NCBI RefSeq assembly: GCF_003660285.1
Contig: NZ_QXQQ01000012.1
Span: 1-46,316 of the forward strand
From: Helicobacter labacensis
Lineage (GTDB): Bacteria; Campylobacterota; Campylobacteria; Campylobacterales; Helicobacteraceae
Direction: 5' to 3'
DNA length: 46,316 nucleotides
The first letter of the stretch is position 1, and the number at the start of each line of letters is the position of its first letter. Positions 1-7,853 of the stretch are shown one piece after another. A program made the position numbers and the translations under genes. Below the pieces are notes generated by a model that was not told the DNA's origin, did no database searches, and was given only the letters and a program-made list of their open reading frames with translations.

Positions 1-1093
1 GGTTGTGCCCGGGGGGTTGTATTTGGTGGGGGGGAGTCCGGGGGTGGGGAAATCTACCTTGTTGTTAAAAGTGGCCGGAGGATTAGCAGGGCAGGGCAAA
101 AGGGTGCTGTATGTGAGTGGGGAAGAGAGCGCGGGGCAGATTTATTTGCGCGCGGTGCGCTTGGATTGTTTGCGCGAACAATTATTTTTGCTCAATAGCA
201 TTGATTTAGAGCAGATTAAAGCCCATTTGGGTGATCAAAGCTATAGTTTGTGCGTCATTGATTCGATCCAAACCCTTTATTCTAACCAGATTGGGGCAGC
301 CCCGGGGTCCATCTCACAGGTGCGCGAAAGCACCTTTGAGCTCATGCGCCTAGCCAAAGCTAGGCAGATCGCCATTTTCATCATCGGGCATATCACTAAA
401 GAGGGTTCTATTGCAGGTCCTAGGGTGCTAGAACACATGGTCGATAGCGTGCTTTACTTTGAGGGCGATCCCAGTAAAGAATTGCGCATTTTGCGTAGTT
501 TTAAAAACCGCTTTGGAGCCACCAGTGAGGTGGGAATCTTCCAGATGCGCCCTGAGGGTTTGATTAGCGCTAAAGAAGCCTCTAAACTCTTTTTCTCCCA
601 ACAAGAGAGTTTGGCAGGGAGCGCTCTTAGTGTGGTCTTAGAGGGGTCTAGGGCGTTGATCTTGGAGATTCAAGCCTTAGTGTGTGAAAGCAATTTGCAT
701 AATCCCAAACGCCTAGCCACTAGCTTTGATACCAACCGCTTACACATGCTCTTAGCCTTGCTAGAAAAAAAGCTAGAGATCCCTTTAAACCGCTACGATG
801 TCTTCATCAATGTTTCCGGAGGGATTAAAATCAGCGAAACTAGCGCGGATTTAGCTGTGATCGCTAGCATTCTCTCTAGTCTAAGAGAACGCCCCATTAG
901 CAATAAAACCGCCTTCATCGGGGAAGTGAGTTTAACAGGTTGTGTGCAAGAAGTGCCAGACATCAATATGCGTATCAAGGAAATGGAAAATTACGGCTTT
1001 TTGAAAGCCATTGTGCCCAAAAAACCCACCTTATCCACCCCCATCATTTGCTACGAAGCCACAGAAGTGTCTAAGATCTTAGAGTGGATGTAG
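1..1093 (+). CDS. radA: DNA repair protein RadA/Sms, 5' end outside window
   Basis: RadA is a RecA-like ATPase that promotes branch migration of recombination intermediates in the cytoplasm. The reading frame is open from position 2, so the start and the usual N-terminal four-cysteine zinc finger lie outside the window; about 363 codons are visible. Near the beginning is the Walker A motif GGSPGVGKST, then a Walker B-like strand (SLCVIDSIQTLYS), the diagnostic RadA motif KNRFG, and a C-terminal Lon-protease-like domain (NVSGGIKISETSADLAV). The gene ends at a TAG 58 bases before hypB. The identification is firm; only the start is missing. Confidence 0.95.
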   Translation, partial: VVPGGLYLVGGSPGVGKSTLLLKVAGGLAGQGKRVLYVSGEESAGQIYLRAVRLDCLREQLFLLNSIDLEQIKAHLGDQSYSLCVIDSIQTLYSNQIGAAPGSISQVRESTFELMRLAKARQIAIFIIGHITKEGSIAGPRVLEHMVDSVLYFEGDPSKELRILRSFKNRFGATSEVGIFQMRPEGLISAKEASKLFFSQQESLAGSALSVVLEGSRALILEIQALVCESNLHNPKRLATSFDTNRLHMLLALLEKKLEIPLNRYDVFINVSGGIKISETSADLAVIASILSSLRERPISNKTAFIGEVSLTGCVQEVPDINMRIKEMENYGFLKAIVPKKPTLSTPIICYEATEVSKILEWM

Positions 1094-1130
1094 TGCGTGT
1101 TAAACCTTTTATGTTAGCATGGTCTTTTAA

Positions 1131-1136
1131 TATGAT
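1131..1136 (+). promoter_or_regulatory. Candidate -10 box upstream of hypB
   Basis: TATGAT lies 15 bases before hypB's GTG start, in the AT-rich stretch following radA. No clear -35 is visible. The distance to the start is short, leaving room only for the AAGGAG ribosome site at 1141-1146, so the assignment is tentative. Confidence 0.3.
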
Positions 1137-1151
1137 TTTTAAGGAGAACGC

Positions 1152-1889
1152 GTGCAAGAAAAAACCTCTACACGGACCCAATCCCTCCAAAATAACCCCA
1201 ACTTGAGTCAAAAAGATGTGCGGGTGGTGGAAAGGATTTTAAGCAAGAACGATCTAAAAGCCCTAGAAATGAAAAAACGCTACCAAGCCGATGGGCTGTA
1301 TGTCCTCAATTTCATGAGCTCTCCGGGCAGTGGTAAAACCACACTTTTAGAAAGTTTGGCTGATTTTGAGGATTTTAAATTCTGTGTCATTGAGGGGGAT
1401 TTGCAGACTAACCGCGATGCGGACAGATTGTTAAAAAAGGGGGTGTCAGCCCAGCAGATCACCACGGGGGAAGCCTGCCACTTGGAGGCAGCTATGATTG
1501 AGGGGGCTTATGACATTTTGCAAGAACAAGGCGTGCTTAAAGCCAGCGATTACCTTGTCATTGAAAATGTGGGCAATTTGGTGTGCCCCTCTAGTTATAA
1601 TTTGGGCGCGGCGATGAATATTGTCATGCTATCCACCCCAGAGGGCGATGATAAAGTGCTCAAATACCCTACTATGTTCTTGTGTGCGGACGCAGTGGTG
1701 GTGAGCAAGGCGGATTTAATGGAGGTCTTTAACTTCCGCCTAGCGCAGGTGCAAGAGGACATGGAGAAACTCAAACCCGGCACACCCATTTTCACCCTTA
1801 GCAATAAGGACATGGAGAGCTTACGCGCCTTTAAAGATTTCTTAGTGGCAAATAGGGCGTGCAATTACCAATCCGCCCATGTATTTTAA
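1152..1889 (+). CDS. hypB: Nickel-inserting GTPase HypB
   Basis: HypB is the GTPase that with HypA delivers nickel to [NiFe] hydrogenase and, in Helicobacter, also to urease. The 245-residue protein shows the P-loop SSPGSGKTT (about residues 56-64) and the metal-site Cys-His pair in TTGEACHLE (C109/H110), equivalent to the C106/H107 pair known from H. pylori HypB. The SIMIBI GTPase core follows (IENVGNLVCPSSYNLG, VVSKADLME). There is no His-rich N-terminal nickel store, as in H. pylori. The start is GTG at 1152, five bases after AAGGAG. hypC follows after nine bases, so hypB-hypC-hypD form one unit. Confidence 0.96.
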   Translation: MQEKTSTRTQSLQNNPNLSQKDVRVVERILSKNDLKALEMKKRYQADGLYVLNFMSSPGSGKTTLLESLADFEDFKFCVIEGDLQTNRDADRLLKKGVSAQQITTGEACHLEAAMIEGAYDILQEQGVLKASDYLVIENVGNLVCPSSYNLGAAMNIVMLSTPEGDDKVLKYPTMFLCADAVVVSKADLMEVFNFRLAQVQEDMEKLKPGTPIFTLSNKDMESLRAFKDFLVANRACNYQSAHVF

Positions 1890-1898
1890 GGGTATCTT

Positions 1899-2126
1899 TT
1901 GTGTCTAGCCATTCCCTCTAAAGTGATCGCCATCAAGGGCAACATGGCATTGCTAGAAACCATGGGCGTGCAAAGAGAGGCGAGCTTGGATTTGATGAAC
2001 GAAGAGGTGCAGGTGGGGGATTTCGTGCTCTTGCATGTGGGCTTTGTGATGGGCAAAATTGACAAACAAGACGCTTTAGAGTCCCTAAAACTTTACGCCC
2101 AGATGATTGAAGGCGTAGATGATTGA
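1899..2126 (+). CDS. hypC: Hydrogenase maturation chaperone HypC
   Basis: HypC is a small OB-fold chaperone that carries the Fe(CN)2CO moiety with HypD to the hydrogenase large subunit. The 75-residue protein begins MCLAIPSKV, the family hallmark; the invariant Cys2 must directly follow the initiator. This fixes the start at the TTG codon at 1899 although TTG is a weak initiator. The rest (GDFVLLHVGFVMGKID) fits HypC throughout. The 3' end overlaps hypD by eight bases, suggesting translational coupling. Confidence 0.95.
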   Translation: MCLAIPSKVIAIKGNMALLETMGVQREASLDLMNEEVQVGDFVLLHVGFVMGKIDKQDALESLKLYAQMIEGVDD

Positions 2127-3243
2127 AGGCTTTAGACAAAAAGAGGCGATTCTTGGGCTTGCCAAACAAATCAACGCCTTAATCTCTAAACTCCCTACTT
2201 CAATTCTCCCTTTGTCCATCATGGAGGTGTGCGGGGGGCACACCCACGCGCTCATGCGCTATGGTCTGCTCCATTTGCTAGATTCGCGCCTGCGTTTTGT
2301 GCATGGTCCGGGTTGTCCGGTGTGTGTGATGCCCAAATTGCGCATCGATCACGCGCTAGCTTTGGCGCGCATGCCAGATGCCATCTTGCTTGCTCTAGCA
2401 GACATGCTAAGAGTGCCTGGGAGCGATGGGACTTTGCAGGATTTGCGTGCGCAAGGTAGAGCTGTGCGTTTTGTCTACAGCCCCTTGCAAGCCCTTGAGA
2501 TCGCTAGAGCCAACCCCCATAAACAAGTGATCTACTTTGCCATTGGTTTTGAAACCACCACGCCCATGAGCGCAAGCTTGATCCTACGGGCTAGAGAAGA
2601 GAAACTGTCCAATCTCTTTTTACACATCAACCATGTGCTAGTGCCCCCCAGCGTGCGCGCCGTATTGCACGATTCTCATATCCGCGCCCTCATCGCGCCC
2701 GCGCATGTGAGTGTGATCACCGGGGCGCGCATTTACCAACCCTTGGTGCAAGAGTTTAAAATCCCTATTGTGGTTGCCGGGTTTGAACCTGCAGATATGT
2801 TGGAGGGCATTTGGCGCATACTCCAGCAAGTGCAACGACAAGAAGCGCGCCTAGAAGTCCAATACACGCGCGCAGTGAGTATGCAGGGCAATCTCAAAGC
2901 CCAAGCCTTAATTGAAAAAACCATGCAAGTGCGCTCTAGCTTTGAGTGGCGTGGGCTAGGAGAGATCGCCCACTCTGGGCTACAAATACGCCCACAATAC
3001 CAAGATTTAGACGCAGAAGTGGTCTTTGCTAAACATTTGCCCCAGCATGCCAGCCAAGACGCTAAGGCTTGTTTATGCGGTGAGATTTTAAAAGGGGTAG
3101 CCAAACCTTTAGATTGCACGCTTTTTAATACAGTCTGCACACCTACCCGCCCCATAGGCGCGTGCATGGTTAGCTCTGAGGGCGCATGCGCGGCTTATTA
3201 TCGCTATTTTCTTGACAAGCAATTTAAAATGGAGTATAATTAG
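2119..3243 (+). CDS. hypD: Hydrogenase maturation protein HypD
   Basis: HypD is the [4Fe-4S] scaffold on which the Fe(CN)2CO centre of [NiFe] hydrogenase is assembled together with HypC. The 374-residue protein has the motifs EVCGGHTHALMRYG (C38), GPGCPVCVMP (C66/C69), GFETTTPM, and a cysteine-rich C-terminus (LCGEILKGV, CTPTRPIGACMVSSEGACAAYY). The ATG at 2119 overlaps the end of hypC. The gene is followed at once by two tRNA genes. Length and motifs are full for the family. Confidence 0.96.
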   Translation: MIEGFRQKEAILGLAKQINALISKLPTSILPLSIMEVCGGHTHALMRYGLLHLLDSRLRFVHGPGCPVCVMPKLRIDHALALARMPDAILLALADMLRVPGSDGTLQDLRAQGRAVRFVYSPLQALEIARANPHKQVIYFAIGFETTTPMSASLILRAREEKLSNLFLHINHVLVPPSVRAVLHDSHIRALIAPAHVSVITGARIYQPLVQEFKIPIVVAGFEPADMLEGIWRILQQVQRQEARLEVQYTRAVSMQGNLKAQALIEKTMQVRSSFEWRGLGEIAHSGLQIRPQYQDLDAEVVFAKHLPQHASQDAKACLCGEILKGVAKPLDCTLFNTVCTPTRPIGACMVSSEGACAAYYRYFLDKQFKMEYN

Positions 3244-3251
3244 CGTTTTGT

Positions 3252-3326
3252 TGGGGTATCGCCAAGTGGTAAGGCAGCAGGTTTTGGTCCTGCCATTCCG
3301 AGGTTCGAATCCTTGTACCCCAGCCA
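3252..3326 (+). tRNA. tRNA-Gln (anticodon TTG)
   Basis: A cloverleaf can be folded by eye: acceptor TGGGGTA (3252-3258) pairs with TACCCCA (3316-3322), then discriminator G and an encoded CCA. The anticodon loop TTTTGGT between GCAGG and CCTGC gives anticodon TTG (Gln). The T loop TTCGAAT is canonical. It starts eight bases after hypD. Confidence 0.96.
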
Positions 3327-3329
3327 CGA

Positions 3330-3406
<77 letters not shown>

Positions 3407-3414
3407 AGTAACCC

Positions 3415-4410
3415 ATGGAACAATCCTTATCTTTTGAGAATCCAAAACCCTTTAGCGCGTTGATGTCGCATTGGCTCTACGGGCATGGGGGTTATTACAC
3501 GCGCGCACGCGTGGGAAGAGGGGGGGATTTCTACACAGCCGTGAGCGCGAGCGCGTTCTTTGGGGGAACTTTAGCTTTTTATCTGCTAGATTTGCTAGAA
3601 AAGGGGCAACTCACCCTCCCCTTGAGTGTTGTGGAGATCGGCGCGCACGGGGGGCAACTCTTGGGTGATGTGCTCTCTTTTTTGCGCGCCTTATCTAGCG
3701 GGGTGTTAGAGCAGGTGCGCTGGATCACTCTAGAGCCTTTAGCGCATTTGCGCGCCTTACAACAAGCCTATTTAGCCCAAAGGGGGATCACGCTCCAATG
3801 TATCTCCCGCCCCCTAGAACTCCCTACAGACACAAATTTGTTTGTCTACTGCAATGAGCTATGGGACAGTTTCCCCTGTGAGGTCGTGCAGGGGGGAAAA
3901 ATGCTTTACATTGCTAGAGATTTTACTCCCCTGTGGCGCGATACCTCTTTGCTAGAAGGTTGTGCACCCCTATGGCAAGAGTATACCAAGGATCTAACCC
4001 AAGCCCTAAAGCGCGCGCCTAAATGGATTCTTGTGAGTTTTGACTACGGGCAATATGGCAAACTAGACAGGGTCGATCTGAGGGCTTATTGGCAACATAG
4101 AGTCTTGGATTTCACAGACATTTTAGAGCATTTAGCCACGCTTTACCAGCGCACGGACTTGACTTACGATGTGGATTTCAAACACCTAGAATGCTTATTG
4201 TCCCAACAAGGGGCGTGTTCTCTTTTTTATGGCACCCAAGCTAAAGCGTTGGTTAACATGGGTTTGCTCCAACTGCTTGAACTCTTTAAAACACACATGC
4301 CCTTTAATATTTATCAAAGAGAGGCACTTAAAGCGCGTGCGCTTGTCGATCCTAGTGCCTTTGGAGAGCGTTTTAAAGCGCTTATAGTGGCTAGTTTTGC
4401 GCCCGGATAA
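3415..4410 (+). CDS. MidA/NDUFAF7-like SAM-dependent methyltransferase (COG1565)
   Basis: The 331-residue protein belongs to the COG1565 class I SAM-methyltransferase family, whose eukaryotic member NDUFAF7/MidA methylates an arginine of respiratory complex I. Visible signs are HGGYYTRARVGRGGDFYTA near the N-terminus (the family's GYY...GDFYTS region), the SAM-binding strand VVEIGAHGGQLLGDVL (about residues 70-85), and VYCNELWDSFPCEVV (the NE-hDA-P region). The ATG at 3415 comes nine bases after tRNA-fMet. The substrate in bacteria is not known to me. Confidence 0.8.
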   Translation: MEQSLSFENPKPFSALMSHWLYGHGGYYTRARVGRGGDFYTAVSASAFFGGTLAFYLLDLLEKGQLTLPLSVVEIGAHGGQLLGDVLSFLRALSSGVLEQVRWITLEPLAHLRALQQAYLAQRGITLQCISRPLELPTDTNLFVYCNELWDSFPCEVVQGGKMLYIARDFTPLWRDTSLLEGCAPLWQEYTKDLTQALKRAPKWILVSFDYGQYGKLDRVDLRAYWQHRVLDFTDILEHLATLYQRTDLTYDVDFKHLECLLSQQGACSLFYGTQAKALVNMGLLQLLELFKTHMPFNIYQREALKARALVDPSAFGERFKALIVASFAPG

Positions 4411-4428
4411 TGCGCTATTGCTTTTCTA

Positions 4429-4437
4429 TGCTATAAT
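4429..4437 (+). promoter_or_regulatory. Extended -10 promoter of the DUF2470 gene
   Basis: TG-C-TATAAT matches the extended -10 consensus perfectly (TG 4429-4430, TATAAT 4432-4437). Transcription would start near 4444, inside the inverted repeat described at 4444-4461. Confidence 0.7.
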
Positions 4438-4443
4438 ATGAGG

Positions 4444-4461
4444 TGTAACGCCGGTGTTACA
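4444..4461. promoter_or_regulatory. Inverted repeat TGTAAC-N6-GTTACA at the predicted transcription start
   Basis: Two perfect 6-base arms (4444-4449 and 4456-4461) are separated by GCCGGT and lie directly downstream of the -10 box. It could be a repressor operator covering +1 or a short hairpin at the 5' end of the mRNA. I do not recognise the half-site as a known Helicobacter regulator site. Confidence 0.45.
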
Positions 4462-4486
4462 AAAATCTTTAACATAAGGATAAGAG

Positions 4487-5125
4487 GTGGAAACACGAGT
4501 CATCTTAGATCACATGAATAAGCACCATGTCAGGGATATGGAAGCTTTGCTGGCAAGGTATGGGCATATTGAAGGGGCGCGCAATGTCTCTTTGAAAAAC
4601 GCGACTTTAGAGGGCATTGAGATCGCCTATATTTTAGAGGGAATAGAAGAAGTGTTACACATCGCTTTCCCCATTAGTGTAGAGAGCACAGAGGGCATTA
4701 GGGGCGCGATCATCGCTCTATGCACCTCTATTAGCCCCAGAGAGAGGGAATACCCACAAGCGCGCGATCGCCGCATTGAAGCGGAGAGTTTTTCTAGGGA
4801 GGCTATCCCACAAGCGATGTTCCCTATGGTGGGTGGTTACCCTATGGGGGGCGTGCATCCAAGCATGGTGATGGGCATGTGTATCCCACAAGTGGGTCAT
4901 GTGTATCCTAACATGGCACAACCCATGTTCATGGGAGGTTGCCCTACAATGGTGTGGGGACAGCCAGGCATGGTGTGCGTGCCACAAGGGTTTATGCCCC
5001 CCGTGGTGGGTGTTCCCTCTGTGGACAATTTTGTGCGCGAAAGGCGCGTAGGGCAAGACCTAGAATGCAGGGATATACCCGGTGGTGAATCCCGAGGGCG
5101 TGATCGCAGATCAGTGCGCAGATAG
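4487..5125 (+). CDS. DUF2470-domain protein with Met/Cys/His-rich tail
   Basis: The 212-residue protein starts with GTG at 4487 after AAGGAT/AAGAG. Residues 1-80 resemble the DUF2470 domain found in HugZ-type haem-utilisation proteins (ILDHMNKHHVRDMEALLARYGH, with the conserved H-N-H pattern). Residues about 111-178 form a low-complexity Met/Gly/Pro/Val segment with 12 Met, 3 Cys and 2 His (for example MVMGMC, MFMGGC). The last 30 residues are basic (RERR, RGRDRRSVRR). No flavin/split-barrel oxidase domain is present. A metal- or haem-related role is inference. It is a single-gene unit between its own promoter and a terminator. Confidence 0.7.
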   Translation: METRVILDHMNKHHVRDMEALLARYGHIEGARNVSLKNATLEGIEIAYILEGIEEVLHIAFPISVESTEGIRGAIIALCTSISPREREYPQARDRRIEAESFSREAIPQAMFPMVGGYPMGGVHPSMVMGMCIPQVGHVYPNMAQPMFMGGCPTMVWGQPGMVCVPQGFMPPVVGVPSVDNFVRERRVGQDLECRDIPGGESRGRDRRSVRR

Positions 5126-5133
5126 CCCGCATT

Positions 5134-5154
5134 CCCCCCTTTGGGGGGGCTTTA
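5134..5154 (+). terminator. Rho-independent terminator
   Basis: CCCCCC (5134-5139), loop TTT, GGGGGGG (5143-5149), then CTTTAT, beginning nine bases after the DUF2470 stop codon. The stem is strong but the T tract is short. Confidence 0.65.
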
Positions 5155-5178
5155 TCTCAACTTAACAGAGGGGGTTTC

Positions 5179-5208
5179 ATGTCAGTTTATTGTGTTTGGC
5201 GTGTGTGA
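5179..5208 (+). CDS. Possible nine-codon leader peptide before the TauE/SafE gene
   Basis: The sequence AGAGGGGG (5167-5174) is a good ribosome site, but the ATG it serves (5179) opens a frame of only nine codons that stops at TGA 5206-5208. The stop overlaps the next ATG (TGATG, 5206-5210), which is the best start of the permease. This arrangement suggests translation by reinitiation. Conservation cannot be judged here. Confidence 0.35.
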   Translation: MSVYCVWRV

Positions 5209-6046
5209 TGCTTGAGAGCGCAGAGATGTTTATCTTAGGCGCGGTGGGTTTTCTCACCGGAGTTACGGCCGGCTTCTTTGGCATTGGAGGGGGTGAGATC
5301 GTAGTGCCCGCCGTGATTTTTGCCGGTTTTAGCTACAGCCATGCCGTGGGGATCTCCCTAGCCCAAATGCTATTTTCCTCCCTAGTGGGCTCTATTATCA
5401 ATTATAAAAAGGGTTTATTGGATTTAAAAGAGGGTGTTTTTGCCGCCCTAGGAGGGCTAATAGGGGCACTTGTGGGGAGTGTTTTACTCAAATTCCTAGA
5501 CGATCGCATTTTGATGGGGGTATTTGTGTTGGTGGTGTGTTACACCTTTATTAAATACGCCTTTGGGCACAAACACCAAGCCCACAAACACTACCAAAAC
5601 GCCCACTTTTACATGCACGCCCAAAAACCCCCCCCAATATCCCCTCTGCGCGCTGGCATTTGGATAAAACCCACGCCATTTTGATCTTGGCCGGATTGAT
5701 CACGGGTATTTTTTCTATTCCGCTTGGCATGGGTGGGGGGATTTTAATGGTGCCCTTTTTGGGCTTTTTTCTCAAATACAGCACCCAAAAGATCGTGCCA
5801 CTAGGGCTATTCTTTGTGATATTCTCTTCTTTATCCGGGGTGATCGCCTTATACCACTCTGGGGTGCTAGATGACAGGGCTTTGCAAGCGGGTTCTATCA
5901 CAGGACTAGGCGCGCTCTTGGGGGTGGGTTTGGGGATTAAACTCATCTTGTTGGCTAATGAACGCATCCATAAGACGCTTTTACTTGGCATTTACGCCTT
6001 GAGTATTCTAGCCACGCTTTATAAGCTGATCCAATCTCTAATCTAA
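5208..6046 (+). CDS. TauE/SafE-family permease, split by a frameshift at a C8 tract (candidate phase-variable gene)
   Basis: TauE/SafE proteins are membrane exporters of sulfite or organosulfonates built from two repeated halves. The first frame (5208-5684) encodes half one with the motif GFFGIGGGEIVVPA and about four membrane segments. The second frame (open to 6046) encodes half two with LGMGGGILMVPFLGFF. They are joined at the run of eight C at 5628-5635. With nine C the frames fuse into one protein of about 279 residues, the normal family length. With eight C the product ends at 5684 after about 158 residues. The second half has only a TTG (5660) as a possible independent start. The stop TAA overlaps the next gene's ATG. 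Substrate is unknown. Confidence 0.75.
5628..5635. repeat. C8 homopolymer inside the TauE/SafE gene
   Basis: Eight C residues follow five A residues, in the codons for the loop between the two halves of the permease. Gain of one C restores one continuous frame; loss of one C leads to TAA about 27 bases later. Such tracts are known contingency switches in Helicobacter. Confidence 0.7.
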
Positions 6047-6834
6047 TGCGCATTTTCATCATCCACCTTAGCCAAGCCACCTGCGCCAAGCATGGTTTGC
6101 ACGAGCGCGACATTAACCCGCTTTTAGACGCGTTACGCACCCAAAAACAGCACAAGATAGAGGTTTTTGAAGCGATTTACGCTAAGAGCAAGGGAGGCTT
6201 ACATCCCCTAGTGCGCGCCCACGCACAGAGTTATTTTATCAATCCCCATGTAGGGCTTAAGAGGAATTGCCAGACATGGCTAGAGGCGTGTTACTACGCG
6301 ATCAAATTCAGGGGGAAGATGATGAGCTTGGGGGAGCTTGGTTGTTATGCGAGCCACTACACGCTGTGGCAACACTGCGTGGCTCTGCAAGAGCCTATTT
6401 GCGTGCTTGAAGACGACATTATCTTAAAACCCCACTTCTTTGAGGGTTTGGACTATCTGCAAACACATCTGGAGGCTTTAGGTTGGGTGCGCTTGATGCA
6501 TTTATTTGCTTACCCCAAAACCCCCACAGTGCTCCCTAGAGTGCAAGAAATCCAAGAGAACACATGCGGGAGTGGCGCGCAGGGCTATTGCATCACCCCC
6601 CAAGTCGCTTCTACCTTTTTAAAGGTGAGTGAAAATAAATGGGTGATGCCTGTAGATTGGGTAATGGAGAATCCCTATCTGCACGGTATCAAAAATTTTG
6701 TGATCGAGCCTTTTATCATCGCTGAAGAACAGCGCTTGAGCGCACAAAGCCATGTGGGTAGAGAGGAACACAAATGCGCGCGTTCTTTAGCATGGCTTAG
6801 GGAGTTAAACCGCCTCTATGTCAGATTCCACTAA
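6046..6834 (+). CDS. Glycosyltransferase family 25 (LPS biosynthesis)
   Basis: GT25 enzymes of Helicobacter add galactose or similar sugars to the lipopolysaccharide outer core or O-chain at the cytoplasmic face. The 262-residue protein begins with the family's strand MRIFIIHLSQA and has SLGELGCYASHYTLWQ and the nucleotide-sugar/metal motif CVLEDDIIL (about residues 120-130), then GAQGYCITPQVA. The ATG overlaps the preceding TAA (TAATG). The 3' end overlaps mutY by 17 bases. Acceptor and sugar cannot be told from sequence. Confidence 0.88.
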   Translation: MRIFIIHLSQATCAKHGLHERDINPLLDALRTQKQHKIEVFEAIYAKSKGGLHPLVRAHAQSYFINPHVGLKRNCQTWLEACYYAIKFRGKMMSLGELGCYASHYTLWQHCVALQEPICVLEDDIILKPHFFEGLDYLQTHLEALGWVRLMHLFAYPKTPTVLPRVQEIQENTCGSGAQGYCITPQVASTFLKVSENKWVMPVDWVMENPYLHGIKNFVIEPFIIAEEQRLSAQSHVGREEHKCARSLAWLRELNRLYVRFH

Positions 6835-7825
6835 CCACCCCAAGCTCCAAGAGGCTTTATTAAAGTGGTATGCCAAGCATGGGCGCAAGGACATGCCCAT
6901 CCGCCATTTAAGCGGTCCTAATGCCCCCTATCAAATCTATGTTTCAGAGATCATGTCCCAGCAGACGCAAATTAGCGTGGTGTTAGAGAAATATTTACCC
7001 CCCTTTTTGCAGGCTTTCCCCACTTTGAGCGATCTAGCCAGCGCGCCTTTGGATCGCGTGTTACGCCTATGGCAGGGTTTGGGCTATTACACAAGGGCTA
7101 GAAATCTCCACAAAAGCGCGCAAATTTGTTGCGATAAATATGGCGCTCAATTACCCCAAGATTACGCCGCCTTGCGCGCCTTGCCCGGGGTGGGGGCTTA
7201 TAGCGCGCATGCGATTTTGTGTTTTGGGTTTAGATGGGCGGTGGGGGTAGTGGACGCGAATGTGGCTAGGGTGTTGTTGCGCCTATTTGGGATTGCTCCC
7301 AAAACGCCCAAATTGAGTTCAATCCTGCAAGAACACGCTAATGCCTTTGTGAATTTAGCCAACCCCTTTGATCACAACCAAGCCTTGATAGACTTGGGCG
7401 CGCTTGTTTGCACCAAAACCCCTAAATGCCATCTTTGCCCCTTGAGTGTTGCCTGTCAGGGTAAAAACGCGCCAGAACGCTTTAGTCTTAACAAGAAAAC
7501 CCCCAACATTCCTTTGACATTGCACTACGGGCTATGCGTGCAAAACACGGGGCTTTACATGTGCTATAGCACCCAAGGGCTCTATGCCTATCTCTACCAA
7601 TTCCCACTTCTAAACCATCAAGAGTTGGTAACTTTGCCCTTGTTGGGGAGTGTCCAACATAGCTACACCAAATACCGCGTGCAAGCTTTGCTCTACCAAG
7701 CCCAGTTACAAGATTTACAACCCGAAGGCTTGGTATTGCTAAATCTCAACGCCTTAGATGCCTACCCTACTAGCGCGCTTGGGGCTAAGTTATGGGCGGT
7801 GTGCCAAAGGTATTTGAAAGTTTAA
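6818..7825 (+). CDS. mutY: A/G-specific adenine DNA glycosylase MutY
   Basis: MutY removes adenine mispaired with 8-oxoguanine. The 335-residue protein has the N-terminal EIMSQQTQISVV region with the catalytic Glu, the helix-hairpin-helix LPGVGAYSAHAIL followed by the conserved Asp in VVDANVARV, and the [4Fe-4S] ligands C-x6-C-x2-C-x5-C in CTKTPKCHLCPLSVAC. The C-terminal NUDIX-like 8-oxoG recognition domain is short, as in H. pylori. The ATG at 6818 lies inside the end of the GT25 gene. Confidence 0.95.
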   Translation: MSDSTNHPKLQEALLKWYAKHGRKDMPIRHLSGPNAPYQIYVSEIMSQQTQISVVLEKYLPPFLQAFPTLSDLASAPLDRVLRLWQGLGYYTRARNLHKSAQICCDKYGAQLPQDYAALRALPGVGAYSAHAILCFGFRWAVGVVDANVARVLLRLFGIAPKTPKLSSILQEHANAFVNLANPFDHNQALIDLGALVCTKTPKCHLCPLSVACQGKNAPERFSLNKKTPNIPLTLHYGLCVQNTGLYMCYSTQGLYAYLYQFPLLNHQELVTLPLLGSVQHSYTKYRVQALLYQAQLQDLQPEGLVLLNLNALDAYPTSALGAKLWAVCQRYLKV

Positions 7826-7838
7826 ATTTTAAAGAGTT

Positions 7839-7847
7839 TGCTATACT
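7839..7847 (+). promoter_or_regulatory. Extended -10 promoter of selC
   Basis: TG-C-TATACT (TATACT 7842-7847) ends six bases before the predicted 5' end of tRNA-Sec at 7854. Transcription would begin almost at the mature end of the tRNA. Confidence 0.65.
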
Positions 7848-7853
7848 TTTAAG

